Origin: Mycobacterium sp. 1423905.2
GTDB lineage: Bacteria; Actinomycetota; Actinomycetes; Mycobacteriales; Mycobacteriaceae
Length of the DNA: 36,268 nucleotides
Reading direction: 5' to 3'
Assembly: GCF_001673155.1 (NCBI RefSeq)
Contig: NZ_LZLE01000229.1
Coordinates: forward strand, 1 to 36,268
The notes under the pieces were generated by a model. The model had not been told where the DNA came from. It ran no database searches and saw only the letters and a list, made by a program, of their open reading frames with translations. Positions within the stretch are counted from its first letter, which is position 1, and each line of letters opens with the position of its first letter. Below, piece by piece: positions 17,943 through 25,994 of the stretch. The translations under genes and the position numbers were made by a program.

Positions 17943-20900
17943 GGCGTTTCCTCCGTGTGGGCGCCGTCCGCTCCGGTGGTGTCCACGTGCGTCCCCGTCT
18001 CCACGGTAATGCCCGCCCGGCGTCGGTAGTCGGCCACGTAAGCCAGCAGCTCCGGACCACGGGGCCGCCGACCGGCCCGGACGTCACAGGTGGCGACCTT
18101 GCTCTCCTGGATGAACACGTTGGGGTCCAACACCACTCCGAGCAGGTCGTTGACCACGTCGCCGTCGACCAGACCGGCGTTGCCCCAGTGGTAGGGCATC
18201 CAAACCTGTTGCACCACCCGGTCTTCGATCCGTAGCGGCTTCATCCGGTCGGTGACGAACACCCGCGCATCCACCGCGGTGCGGCTGGTGATCACGTGCG
18301 CCCACTGCATGTGGGTCAGCCCGCGCAGGCGCGCCAATTCCGGTGACACCTCGACGAACAGCGCCGGCTGCAGCTCGGCGAGGTAGGGCAGCTGCCGGCT
18401 CATCCCGCCGGCGGTGTGATGCTCGGTGAGCCGCGCCGCGGTGAACACGAACGGGAACACCTCGCCATGCGTCTCCGGCGGGGAGGGGTTGGACGGGTTG
18501 TCTTTGCGCCCGTACACAATTCGCGTGGGATTGCCTTGCTGGGTGTAGAGCGGGTTGCGCGTCGGGGATTCGTGCGGCTCGTAGTGGGTGGGCAGCGGAC
18601 CGTCGGCCAGACCGTTGGGCGCGAACAGCCAGGCCTTGCCGTCGGCCTGCATGATGAACGGGTCGTCGCCGCGCAACGCCGCGACTCCCACCGCGTCGTC
18701 GGGTGGCCGATAGTCCGGCGGCTTGTTCTTCTCGAAGTCGGGGATGTCATAACCGGTCCACTCGCCCCGGTCGGCGTTCCACCAGATGAGTTTCTTGCGG
18801 TCGCTCCACGGTCGGCCTTGCGGGTCGGCCGACGCCCGGTTGTAGAGCACTCGCCGGTTCATCGGCCAGGTCCAGCCCCACTCGTTGTCGTAGGGCCCCT
18901 GTTGGTCGTGCGGTTTGCGCCGGGCGGCCTGGTTGACGTCGTCGGCGTACACGCCGCTGTAGATCCAGCAGCCACAGGCGGTGCTGCCGTCGGCCTTGAG
19001 GTCGGTGTAACCGTTGACCGCCCGTCCCGTGGTCAGGTCGACGCCGCTAATGCGCCGCAGCACGTCTTCGCCGGACGGCTCGTCACCGTCGGTCTGATAG
19101 TCCCAAGCCAGTTCGAGCAGGGGCCGGTCGCGCTCGTCGGTGGAACCGGCCAGCTTCTCGCGCAGCCGCCGGCCCAGGTGGTAGAAGAACCACAGCTCCG
19201 AGCGGGCGTCGCCAGGCGGTTCGACGGCTTTCTCCCGCCACTGCAGCATCCGCTGGGTCTGGGTGAAGGTACCGGCCTTCTCGACGTGCGAGGCGGCCGG
19301 GAAGAAGAACACCTCGGTGCGGCAGGACTCCGGTGAGATCTCACCGGTCTCGATCTCCGGCGCGTCCTTCCAGAAGGTGGCGCTTTCGATCATCACCAGG
19401 TCGCGCACGACCAGCCAGTCGAGGTTGGCCATACCCAGGCGCTGCAGCCGACCATGGGCCGACCCGACGGCCGGGTTCTGGCCGAGCAGGAAGTAGCCGA
19501 ACACCTTGCCGTCGACCATGTCCATGACCGTGCGGTAGGTGCCGTGGTCACCGCTGATGCGGGGCAGGTAGTCAAAGCAGTAGTCGTTGTCGGCGGTGGC
19601 GTTGTCGCCCCAGTACTCCTTGAGCAGCGAGATCATGTACGCGTCGGCGTGATGCCAGAACCCCTTCTGGCTGCCGCTGACCACGGCGTCCAGGTAGTCG
19701 GACAACCTCTCCTGCCCGGCATGCGGCATCGGCAGATAGCCAGGCAGCAGGTTGAACAGGGTAGGGATGTCCGTGGAGCCCTGGATGCTGGCGTGGCCGC
19801 GCAGTGCGAACACCCCACCACCCGGGCGGCCGATGTTGCCCAGCAGCAACTGGATGATCGACCCCGCGCGGATGAACTGGGCGCCCATCGAGTGCTGGGT
19901 CCAGCCCACGCTGTACACCAGCGCGGCGGTGCGTTCCCGCCCGGAGTTCTGCGCCCACGCGCGCGCCACCTGGAGGAAGGTCTCGGCCGGCACCCCGCAG
20001 ACCCGCTCCACCATCTGCGGGGTGTAGCGGGCGTAATGCCGTTTGAGGACCTGATAGACGCAGCGCGGGTGCTGCAACGTCGGGTCGGCCGGAATGTCTC
20101 CGGCGCCGCCCTCCACCGCCGCCCCACCAGAACCGAGCTGGTTGGGCGCGCCGCGTTGCTTGGCGCCCGATCCGCCGCGCCCGCCGGGGCCGGTGGACTC
20201 GTAGTGCCAGCTGGTCGGGTCATACGACGCGGTCTCGTGGTCGTAGCCGCTGAACAACCCGTCCAGGTCCTCGGTGTCCTGGTAGGACTCGTCGACCAGG
20301 AACGAGGCGTTGGTGTAGGCGGTGACGTACTCCCGGAAGTCCAGCTCGTTGGACAGGATGTAGTTGATCACCCCGCCCAGGAACGCGATGTCGCTGCCGG
20401 CGCGCAGCGGTACGTGCCGATCAGCGACGGCGCTGGTGCGGGTGAAGCGGGGGTCGATGTGCACCACCTCGACGCCGCGCGCCTTGGCCTCCATCACCCA
20501 CTGGAACCCGACGGGATGGGCCTCGGCCATATTCGAGCCCATGATGACGATGAAGTCGGTGTTGACCAGGTCCTGCTGATAGTCCGTCGCACCGCCGCGA
20601 CCGAAGGAGGCTCCCAGACCGGGAACCGTGGCGCTGTGTCAAATACGGGCTTGGTTCTCGATCTGCAGTGCGCCCAAGGCGGTGAACAGCTTCTTGATCA
20701 GGTAGTTCTCTTCGTTGTCCAGCGTCGCGCCGCCCAGGCTGGCCACGCCCATAGTGCGGCGCAGCGTGTGGCGGTCCTTGTCGAAGTCCTGCCAGCTTCT
20801 GCGCCGCGCGTCGAGAACCCGGTCGGCCACCATGTCCAACGCCGTGTCCAGGTCGAGGTCCTGCCACTCGGTGGCATAGGGCGGGCGGTAGCGCACCTTG

Positions 20901-21217
20901 GTCTCCCGCTGCGGCCCGGTGACCAGCTGCTTGCTGGCCGATCCCTTGGGGCACAACCGGCCCCGCGAGATCGGGCTGTCCGGGTTGCCCTCGATCTGCA
21001 CCACCTTGTCGTCTTTGACGTAAACCTTCTGCGCGCAACCGACCGCGCAGAACGGGCACACCGAGTGCGCGACGCTGTCCGCGGTTGCCGTGCGCGGTTC
21101 CAAGCCGGCCGAGCGGGCGGACTGGGCAGCCTGACCGCGCCCCAACGCGTCGCCCCCGGTCAATTGCCGGTAGACCGGCCACGACTGGAACAGCTTGGTG
21201 AGGTCCATTCTGTGCAT
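17939..21217 (-). CDS. fdh: Selenocysteine-containing formate dehydrogenase alpha subunit
   Basis: Catalytic molybdo/tungsto-pterin subunit oxidising formate to CO2, about 1092 residues when the in-frame UGA at 20641-20639 is read as selenocysteine 193. The N-terminal cluster motif is Cys54-x2-Cys57-x3-Cys61...Cys89 followed by Lys91. The active site reads ENQARI-Sec-HSATVPGLGASFGRGG, the invariant formate dehydrogenase sequence, with His194. Pterin-binding segments (FIVIMGSNMAEAHP, VYSVGWTQHSMGAQ, GRPGGGVFALRGHASIQG) and a C-terminal dinucleotide domain follow. No twin-arginine signal is visible at the N-terminus. ATG 21217 (GGATGG four bases upstream) is chosen; ATG 21208 is possible. The frame is continuous apart from the UGA. 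Confidence 0.93.
20603..20638 (-). promoter_or_regulatory. Bacterial SECIS element
   Basis: Directly after the UGA the mRNA can fold as GGUUCCC (20627-20621), loop GGUCU (20620-20616), GGGAGCC (20615-20609): a seven-pair stem with one U-G wobble. The GGUCU loop and its distance from the UGA (18 bases between) equal those I recall for the E. coli fdhF SECIS. SelB would bind this hairpin to deliver Sec-tRNA. The sequence also codes for the protein. Confidence 0.88.
20639..20641 (-). other. In-frame UGA selenocysteine codon
   Basis: The single in-frame stop of the alpha subunit falls exactly where formate dehydrogenases carry Sec or Cys, between QARI and HSATV. The sequence on both sides is intact and in the same frame, and selA, selB, selD and tRNA-Sec are in the window, so this is recoding rather than a nonsense mutation. 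Confidence 0.95.
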
Positions 21218-21248
21218 CAAACCATCCGGGCGGCGTCGGCGCAGCGCG

Positions 21249-21809
21249 TCAGCTGTTGCGTCCGCTGAGCGCGTCGCGCAGCCGGTCGACCAGCCCGGCG
21301 CCGGGCGCCAGGATCCTGTTGACCGGCGCGTGATCGGGCGCCAACGGATGCGGCCGAGTGGGCGCCATTTTCTTGGCGCGGTGGAACTTCTCGCTCAGTT
21401 CGCGCAGCTGCTCGGGCCGGCACGCCTGTTGCAGCTTGGGCAGCATGTCGCCTTCCTCTTCCTCGATGTGGTGCCGGATGTCGCCGATGAGCTGTCGAAC
21501 CAGATCGTCGTAGCGGGCGTCGTCGGTGCCTGCCTTCTCGATGGCCTTCATGACCTCCTCCGCCTTGGCGTGCTCCTCGAGTTCGTGGTCGACGACTTCG
21601 GCGCCGTCGGGCAACAGTTCGCGTGCGGCCGGGTAGACGTATTCCTCTTCGGCGACCGCGTGCCGCACGATGCCGGCGATCACGTGCTCGACCAGTTCGG
21701 GCTGCGTGCGCGGGTCGCCACCGGACTCGAGTTCGCTGAAGACGCTTTCGAATTCGCGGTGGTCGGCGACGATGTCGTCGACGATGTTGCCGGTTTGAAT
21801 GTCAGCCAT
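21249..21809 (-). CDS. Hemerythrin-like HHE-domain protein
   Basis: 186-residue cytoplasmic protein with a hemerythrin HHE cation-binding domain. Candidate diiron ligands: His17 in ADHREF, the GIVRHAVAEEEYVYP motif (His-x3-Glu), DHELEEH, and IRHHIEEEEGDMLP. A Pro-rich stretch then leads into a short C-terminal helix. Related mycobacterial proteins have been linked to oxygen, peroxide or nitric oxide responses, but the ligand here is unknown. AGGAG lies 5-6 bases before the ATG. It ends 31 bases before the formate dehydrogenase alpha gene on the same strand and so is probably its first co-transcribed partner, perhaps protecting or sensing for an oxygen-sensitive enzyme (inference). Confidence 0.9.
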   Translation of the reverse strand: MADIQTGNIVDDIVADHREFESVFSELESGGDPRTQPELVEHVIAGIVRHAVAEEEYVYPAARELLPDGAEVVDHELEEHAKAEEVMKAIEKAGTDDARYDDLVRQLIGDIRHHIEEEEGDMLPKLQQACRPEQLRELSEKFHRAKKMAPTRPHPLAPDHAPVNRILAPGAGLVDRLRDALSGRNS

Positions 21810-21827
21810 ATCTACTCCTCGAACGAG

Positions 21828-21845
21828 CGCCTCGGATCCGAGGCG
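21828..21845. promoter_or_regulatory. Perfect 18-bp palindrome between selB and the hemerythrin gene
   Basis: CGCCTCGGATCCGAGGCG reads the same on both strands. It lies 18 bp upstream of the hemerythrin start codon and just before its ribosome binding site, in a 68-bp gap. It could be an operator for the hemerythrin-formate dehydrogenase operon, or a hairpin that attenuates read-through from selAB. A weaker dyad GCTGAC (21851-21856)/GTCAGC (21877-21882) overlaps the selB stop. Confidence 0.55.
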
Positions 21846-21877
21846 TACCCGCTGACTCCGGGGACAAACGCCGGCGG

Positions 21878-23581
21878 TCAGCGCACCGTCCTGGTGCCGT
21901 CGTCGGCGCGCCGAGTGACCCGTCGCGCGTCCAGCTGCTCGAGCAAGGGGACGGCGACCCGGCGGCTGGTGCCCAAGGCGCGGCGCGCCTCACTGACGGT
22001 GAACGGTTGCGGCAGCGCCGCCAGGATCTCGCCGGCACGCTCGAACGCGTCGGGCCCCAACACGATTCCCTCGGCAATGCGCAGCAGCCGCCCGGCGCGC
22101 ACCGCCGCGGCCAGCTCCCGCGCCCCGAGCTTCAAGTCGGCCAGCTCGTCGGCCTCCGGGGCCCGGAACGGGTCGTCGGCCAGCCACTCCTCGACAGTGC
22201 GCACCGCCTTGTCCACCCGCGCCGGCAGACCCCCGCCCGGTGGACGCACCAGGCCGTCGCTCACCTCCAGCCCGGTGCCGTCGATCAATGCAGACACCAG
22301 CTCGGCGGCCGGCAGACCGAGCTGCTGGCGCAGCGTCTCCAGCGGCATTCCCGCCGCGACGTCGTGGGCCGCGGCCCAGCGCTGCACGGCCGAGACGGCC
22401 AGCTCCCGCCGTTCCGCCCACCACTGTGGGTCGACCACCCAATCGCCCACCCGCTGTCCGACCGGTGCGGCCCCCATGGCCCGCAGCCGGGCGGCCAGCG
22501 CGTACACCGGGGGGCGGACGCGGCCGCTGGCCAGCTCTTCGGCGCGGATGCGGGCCGCACCCCGGCGCCGCAGCGGCGGCGGCCGTACGTCGAGCACCTC
22601 CACTCCAGCGGCGATCCGGTGCTCACCCGGGTCGCGCAATAGCCCGACGTCTCCCACCCGCAGCGGCAGTGGCCGGGCCAACCGCAACCGCGCCCCGGCG
22701 CTGCCCAGCGGACGGACCTGCACCGGCACCGCCGCCGACCCGACATGCAGCACCAGTTCGCGATGCAGGTGCTCGGGTTTGCGCAATGCGACATCGATTT
22801 CGGCGGTATCCAGCCACGCGCCGGGGGTGCGCAGGGTCTCGCCGCGGCGGATGTCGTGGCGGTCCAGGCCGCGCAGGTTCACCGCCACCCGCGCCACCGC
22901 GCTGACCAGGTCTTGGTCGCGACCCAGCGATTGCAGGCCGCGCACGGTGAGCTGCCGCCCGGCGTGCTCGAGTTCGTCGCCCACCCGCACGGTGCCCGCG
23001 GTGAGCGTTCCGGTGACGACCGTGCCCGCGCCGCGCACGGTGAAGGAACGGTCCACCCAGAGTCGGACGTCGGCGTCGCGGTCGGGCGGCGGCAAGCGGT
23101 CGATCACCCGAACCAGCTCCGCGCGCACCTGGGCCAGGTCGGTGCCGAGTGCGACCGGCGGCTCGGCCAGCGCCGTCGCCGCGAACTGCTGCCGGGCTTG
23201 TGCGATGGCCGGGCCGGGGTCGGCCAGGTCGGCCTTGCTGATCACCACCAGCGCATGGGTCACGCCCAGGGCGTCCAGGGCGGCGAGATGCTCGGTCGAC
23301 TGCGGCATCCAGCCCTCGGTGGCCGCCACGACGAACAGCACCGGGCTGGCGGTCGGCACGGCGCCCACTCCGGCGATCATGTTGGCGACGAAGCGTTCAT
23401 GTCCGGGCACGTCGACGAACGCCACCTGGCGCCCCTCGATGTCGGTCCATGCGAAACCCAGGTCGATGGTGAGGCCGCGGCGCTGCTCTTCGGCCAGCCG
23501 ATCCGGCCACATGCCGGTCAGCCGCTGAACCAGGGTCGACTTGCCGTGGTCGACGTGCCCGGCGGTGGCTACGACGAACAC
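21878..23581 (-). CDS. selB: SelB, selenocysteine-specific elongation factor
   Basis: Translational GTPase that carries Sec-tRNA to the ribosome at UGA codons marked by SECIS. 567 residues. G-domain motifs: GHVDHGKST (8-16), a switch I region LTIDLGFAW, DVPGHERFVANMIAG (57-71) and SKAD (115-118). EF-Tu-like domains II and III (FTVRGAGTVVTGTL) and a C-terminal region of winged-helix repeats that binds the SECIS hairpin follow; the end shows the TVSEARRALGTSRRVAVPLLEQLD helix pair. The GTG start at 23581 lies inside the last codons of selA (13-bp overlap), so expression is coupled. Slightly shorter than E. coli SelB (614). Confidence 0.95.
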   Translation of the reverse strand: MFVVATAGHVDHGKSTLVQRLTGMWPDRLAEEQRRGLTIDLGFAWTDIEGRQVAFVDVPGHERFVANMIAGVGAVPTASPVLFVVAATEGWMPQSTEHLAALDALGVTHALVVISKADLADPGPAIAQARQQFAATALAEPPVALGTDLAQVRAELVRVIDRLPPPDRDADVRLWVDRSFTVRGAGTVVTGTLTAGTVRVGDELEHAGRQLTVRGLQSLGRDQDLVSAVARVAVNLRGLDRHDIRRGETLRTPGAWLDTAEIDVALRKPEHLHRELVLHVGSAAVPVQVRPLGSAGARLRLARPLPLRVGDVGLLRDPGEHRIAAGVEVLDVRPPPLRRRGAARIRAEELASGRVRPPVYALAARLRAMGAAPVGQRVGDWVVDPQWWAERRELAVSAVQRWAAAHDVAAGMPLETLRQQLGLPAAELVSALIDGTGLEVSDGLVRPPGGGLPARVDKAVRTVEEWLADDPFRAPEADELADLKLGARELAAAVRAGRLLRIAEGIVLGPDAFERAGEILAALPQPFTVSEARRALGTSRRVAVPLLEQLDARRVTRRADDGTRTVR

Positions 23582-24858
23582 GCGCGCACCGCGGCCGCTA
23601 GCGGCTCATCCTCGTCCGGGGCCACCGTGCGCAGATCCAGCAGGCAACGCCCGGCTTCCAACCGCCCGACCACCGGCGGGTCGCCGGTGCGCAGCCGCGC
23701 GGCGTAGGACTCGGGCAGGCTCAGCGCGGCGCTGGGGAGCCGCACCTCCGGCGCTCCACCACCACCGACCGCCGCGATGCTGTCGACCGCGGCCGCGTCG
23801 GCGAGTTGGGCGGCCAGACGTTGCGCGCGCGCACGCAGATCGGCGACATCGGCAGCCAGCGCCTCGACCACCGGCGGCGGCGGGCCGGTCAAGGTGGCTT
23901 CCAGCGCCGCCAGGGTGAGCTTGTCCACCCGCAGCGCCCGCGCCGCCGGATGCCGGCGTAGCCGCTCGACCAGATCGCGGTCGCCCAGCAGGAGACCGGC
24001 CTGCGGGCCGCCGAGCAGCTTGTCTCCGCTGGCGGTCACCAGGTCAGCGCCGGCGCGTAGCACCGAGGTGGCGTCCGGCTCGTCCGGCAGCAGCGGATGC
24101 GGCGAGAGCAGCCCCGAGCCGATGTCGACCACCAGCGGGACGCCCAGCCCCGCCAACTCCGCGACGCCGACCGCGGAAGTGAACCCGGTGACCTGGAAGT
24201 TCGACGGATGCACCTTGAGCACGAATCCGGTTTCCGGGCCGATGGCGTCGGTGTAGTCGCGCCGGTTGGTGCGGTTGGTGGTGCCGACCTCGCGCAGCCG
24301 GGCGCCGGTGGATGCCAGCAACTCGGGGATGCGGAAGCCGTCGCCGATCTCGACCAGCTCTCCTCGGCTGATGACGATCTCTTTCCCGGGGGCGAGGGCC
24401 AGCGCGGTCAGCAGCAGCGCGGCGGCGTTGTTGTTCACCACATGGACGCCGCCCGCCGTGGGCACCGCTTGGGCCAGCGCGGCCAGCGTGGCGCGCCCGC
24501 GGCGGGCGCGCTGCCCGGTGGCCAGGTCGAACTCGACATCGGTGGCCCGGCCGGCCGTGACCACCGCGGCCAGCGCGGCCGCGGATAGCGGCGCGCGGCC
24601 CAGGTTGGTGTGTACAACGACGCCGGTGGCGTTGATCACCGGCCGCAGGCTCGATGCGGTGGCCGGCAGGGCGGCCACGGCGTTGTCGGCGACCTGTTCC
24701 GGCTCGATTTCCCCGGTCCGGGCTCGCTGCTGGGCGCCGGCGATCACCGACTTGACCAGCGCGCGGCCCAGCACCCGCTGCGCCTCGGCCAGGCGGGGAT
24801 CGGCCAGCAGTACGTCGGTGCCGGGCACCCGGCGCCGGCGGTCAGGGGTGTCGGTCAT
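23569..24858 (-). CDS. selA: SelA, L-seryl-tRNA(Sec) selenium transferase
   Basis: PLP enzyme converting Ser-tRNA(Sec) to Sec-tRNA(Sec) using selenophosphate; forms a decamer in E. coli. 429 residues. Visible: the N-terminal tRNA-binding region (residues 1-70), INATGVVVHTNLGRAPLS, VNNNAAALLL, ISRGELVEIGDGFRIPE, VGTTNRT, VVDIGSGL, and the PLP lysine in SGDKLLGGPQAG (Lys280). The ATG at 24858 comes 14 bases after the end of tRNA-Sec, and no strong ribosome binding site fits in that gap. Gene order tRNA-Sec, selA, selB on one strand suggests a common transcript. Confidence 0.96.
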   Translation of the reverse strand: MTDTPDRRRRVPGTDVLLADPRLAEAQRVLGRALVKSVIAGAQQRARTGEIEPEQVADNAVAALPATASSLRPVINATGVVVHTNLGRAPLSAAALAAVVTAGRATDVEFDLATGQRARRGRATLAALAQAVPTAGGVHVVNNNAAALLLTALALAPGKEIVISRGELVEIGDGFRIPELLASTGARLREVGTTNRTNRRDYTDAIGPETGFVLKVHPSNFQVTGFTSAVGVAELAGLGVPLVVDIGSGLLSPHPLLPDEPDATSVLRAGADLVTASGDKLLGGPQAGLLLGDRDLVERLRRHPAARALRVDKLTLAALEATLTGPPPPVVEALAADVADLRARAQRLAAQLADAAAVDSIAAVGGGGAPEVRLPSAALSLPESYAARLRTGDPPVVGRLEAGRCLLDLRTVAPDEDEPLAAAVRACSS

Positions 24859-24872
24859 CTCAGGTACCAGGG

Positions 24873-24967
24873 TGGCGGAGGCGGACGGGAATCGAACCCG
24901 CCAACGGCAGCGTCTGCCGCTCGACGGTTTTGAAGACCGCGCCGGTCACCAGACCGGACACGCCTCC
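24873..24967 (-). tRNA. selC: tRNA-Sec (anticodon UCA)
   Basis: Starts GGAGGCG and ends CGCCTCC-G-CCA, so CCA is encoded and the discriminator is G, as in other tRNA-Sec. The anticodon loop CTTCAAA holds TCA (bases 24931-24933). The D arm has a six-pair stem CCGGTC/GACCGG with a four-base loop, and the variable arm is long (CGGCAG-ACG-CTGCCG), both hallmarks of tRNA-Sec. The T loop is TTCGATT. Total 95 nt including CCA. In a standard 8+5 folding the eighth acceptor pair would be U-C; a 7+6 folding pairs fully. Confidence 0.96.
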
Positions 24968-24974
24968 CTGGACC

Positions 24975-25994
24975 ATGGCGACAATTATGGACGCCGTGAC
25001 GTATCGACTGACGCAGTACGCCCACGGCGGCGGCTGCGCGTGCAAGATACCGCCCGGGGAGTTGGAGGACGTGGTTCGCGGCCTGACCGCGACCACCCCG
25101 CAGAATCCGGCCGGTGAGCTGCTGGTGGGCCTGGAGACCGGCGACGACGCGGCCGCGGTGCTCATCGAGGGCGGCACGGCGTTGATCGCGACGACGGACT
25201 TTTTCACCCCGGTTGTCGACGACCCTTACGACTGGGGTCGCATCGCGGCGACCAATGCGCTGTCGGACGTGTACGCGATGGGCGGACGCCCGGTGGTGGC
25301 GGTGAACCTGTTGGGGTGGCCGCGTGAGGTGCTGCCCTTCGAGTTGGCCGCCGAGACGTTGCGTGGTGGGGCCGACGTCTGTGCGGCCGCGGGTTGTTTT
25401 CTGGCCGGCGGTCACAGCGTCGACGACCCGGAGCCCAAATACGGGCTGGCGGTCACCGGCATCGCCGACCCGGACCGGTTGCTGCGCAACGACGCCGGCC
25501 AGCCGGGTACCGCGCTGTCGCTGACCAAGCCGCTGGGCATCGGCGTGCTCAACACCCGGCACAGAGCCACCGGCGAACGCTTCGAAGAGGCGATCACCGC
25601 GATGACCACACTCAACGCCGAGGCCGCGAACGCAGCGTTGGCGGCCGGCGTCGAATGCGCCACGGACGTGACCGGCTTCGGCCTGCTAGGCCACCTGCAC
25701 AAGCTGGCCCGCGCCAGCGGGGTCACCGCCGTCATCGACGCGACGGCGGTGCCCTACCTGAGCGGCGCGCGAGCGGCGGCGGCGGCCGGGTACGTCAGCG
25801 GCGGGACGCGGCGCAATCTGGATTGGGTGGCGCCGCACGTCGACATATCGGACGTGGACGAGGAGACGGCGCTGCTGTTGGCCGACGCGCAAACCTCCGG
25901 CGGGCTGCTCGTCGCGGGCGAGATCCCCGGCGCTCCCGTCATCGGGGAACTTGTGGCGCCGGGGCGGCATTCGATCGTGGTTCGGTCTGGGTGA
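24975..25994 (+). CDS. selD: SelD, selenophosphate synthetase
   Basis: Makes selenophosphate from selenide and ATP, the selenium donor for SelA. About 339 residues. The N-terminal active-site motif YAHGGGCACKI has Cys21 and Lys24, so this SelD uses cysteine, not selenocysteine. Other motifs: ETGDDAAAVL, TTDFFTPVVDDPYDWGRIAATNALSDVYAMGGRP and GGHSVDDPEPKYGLAVTG, then DVTGFGLLGHL. ATG 24975 is used; ATG 24987 is equally plausible. The frame runs back through tRNA-Sec but that part is not coding. It is divergent from tRNA-Sec, only 7 bp away, so transcription may be leaderless or start inside the tRNA gene. The 3' end overlaps cydB. Confidence 0.95.
   Translation: MATIMDAVTYRLTQYAHGGGCACKIPPGELEDVVRGLTATTPQNPAGELLVGLETGDDAAAVLIEGGTALIATTDFFTPVVDDPYDWGRIAATNALSDVYAMGGRPVVAVNLLGWPREVLPFELAAETLRGGADVCAAAGCFLAGGHSVDDPEPKYGLAVTGIADPDRLLRNDAGQPGTALSLTKPLGIGVLNTRHRATGERFEEAITAMTTLNAEAANAALAAGVECATDVTGFGLLGHLHKLARASGVTAVIDATAVPYLSGARAAAAAGYVSGGTRRNLDWVAPHVDISDVDEETALLLADAQTSGGLLVAGEIPGAPVIGELVAPGRHSIVVRSG

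Noticed and set aside
20639..20641. Stop codon splitting the formate dehydrogenase gene into two shorter genes or a pseudogene
   Set aside because: It is TGA at the Sec position, followed by a SECIS hairpin, in one continuous frame, with the selenocysteine genes nearby.
19454..21268. Long plus-strand open frame (604 codons) opposite the formate dehydrogenase alpha gene
   Set aside because: Antisense shadow of a GC-rich gene; its composition (Gly/Arg/Val/His/Gln) is typical of such shadows and it has no recognisable domain.
21195..23528. 777-codon plus-strand frame opposite hemerythrin and selB
   Set aside because: Ser/Arg/Ala-rich shadow frame with no motif; the minus strand has complete, recognisable genes.
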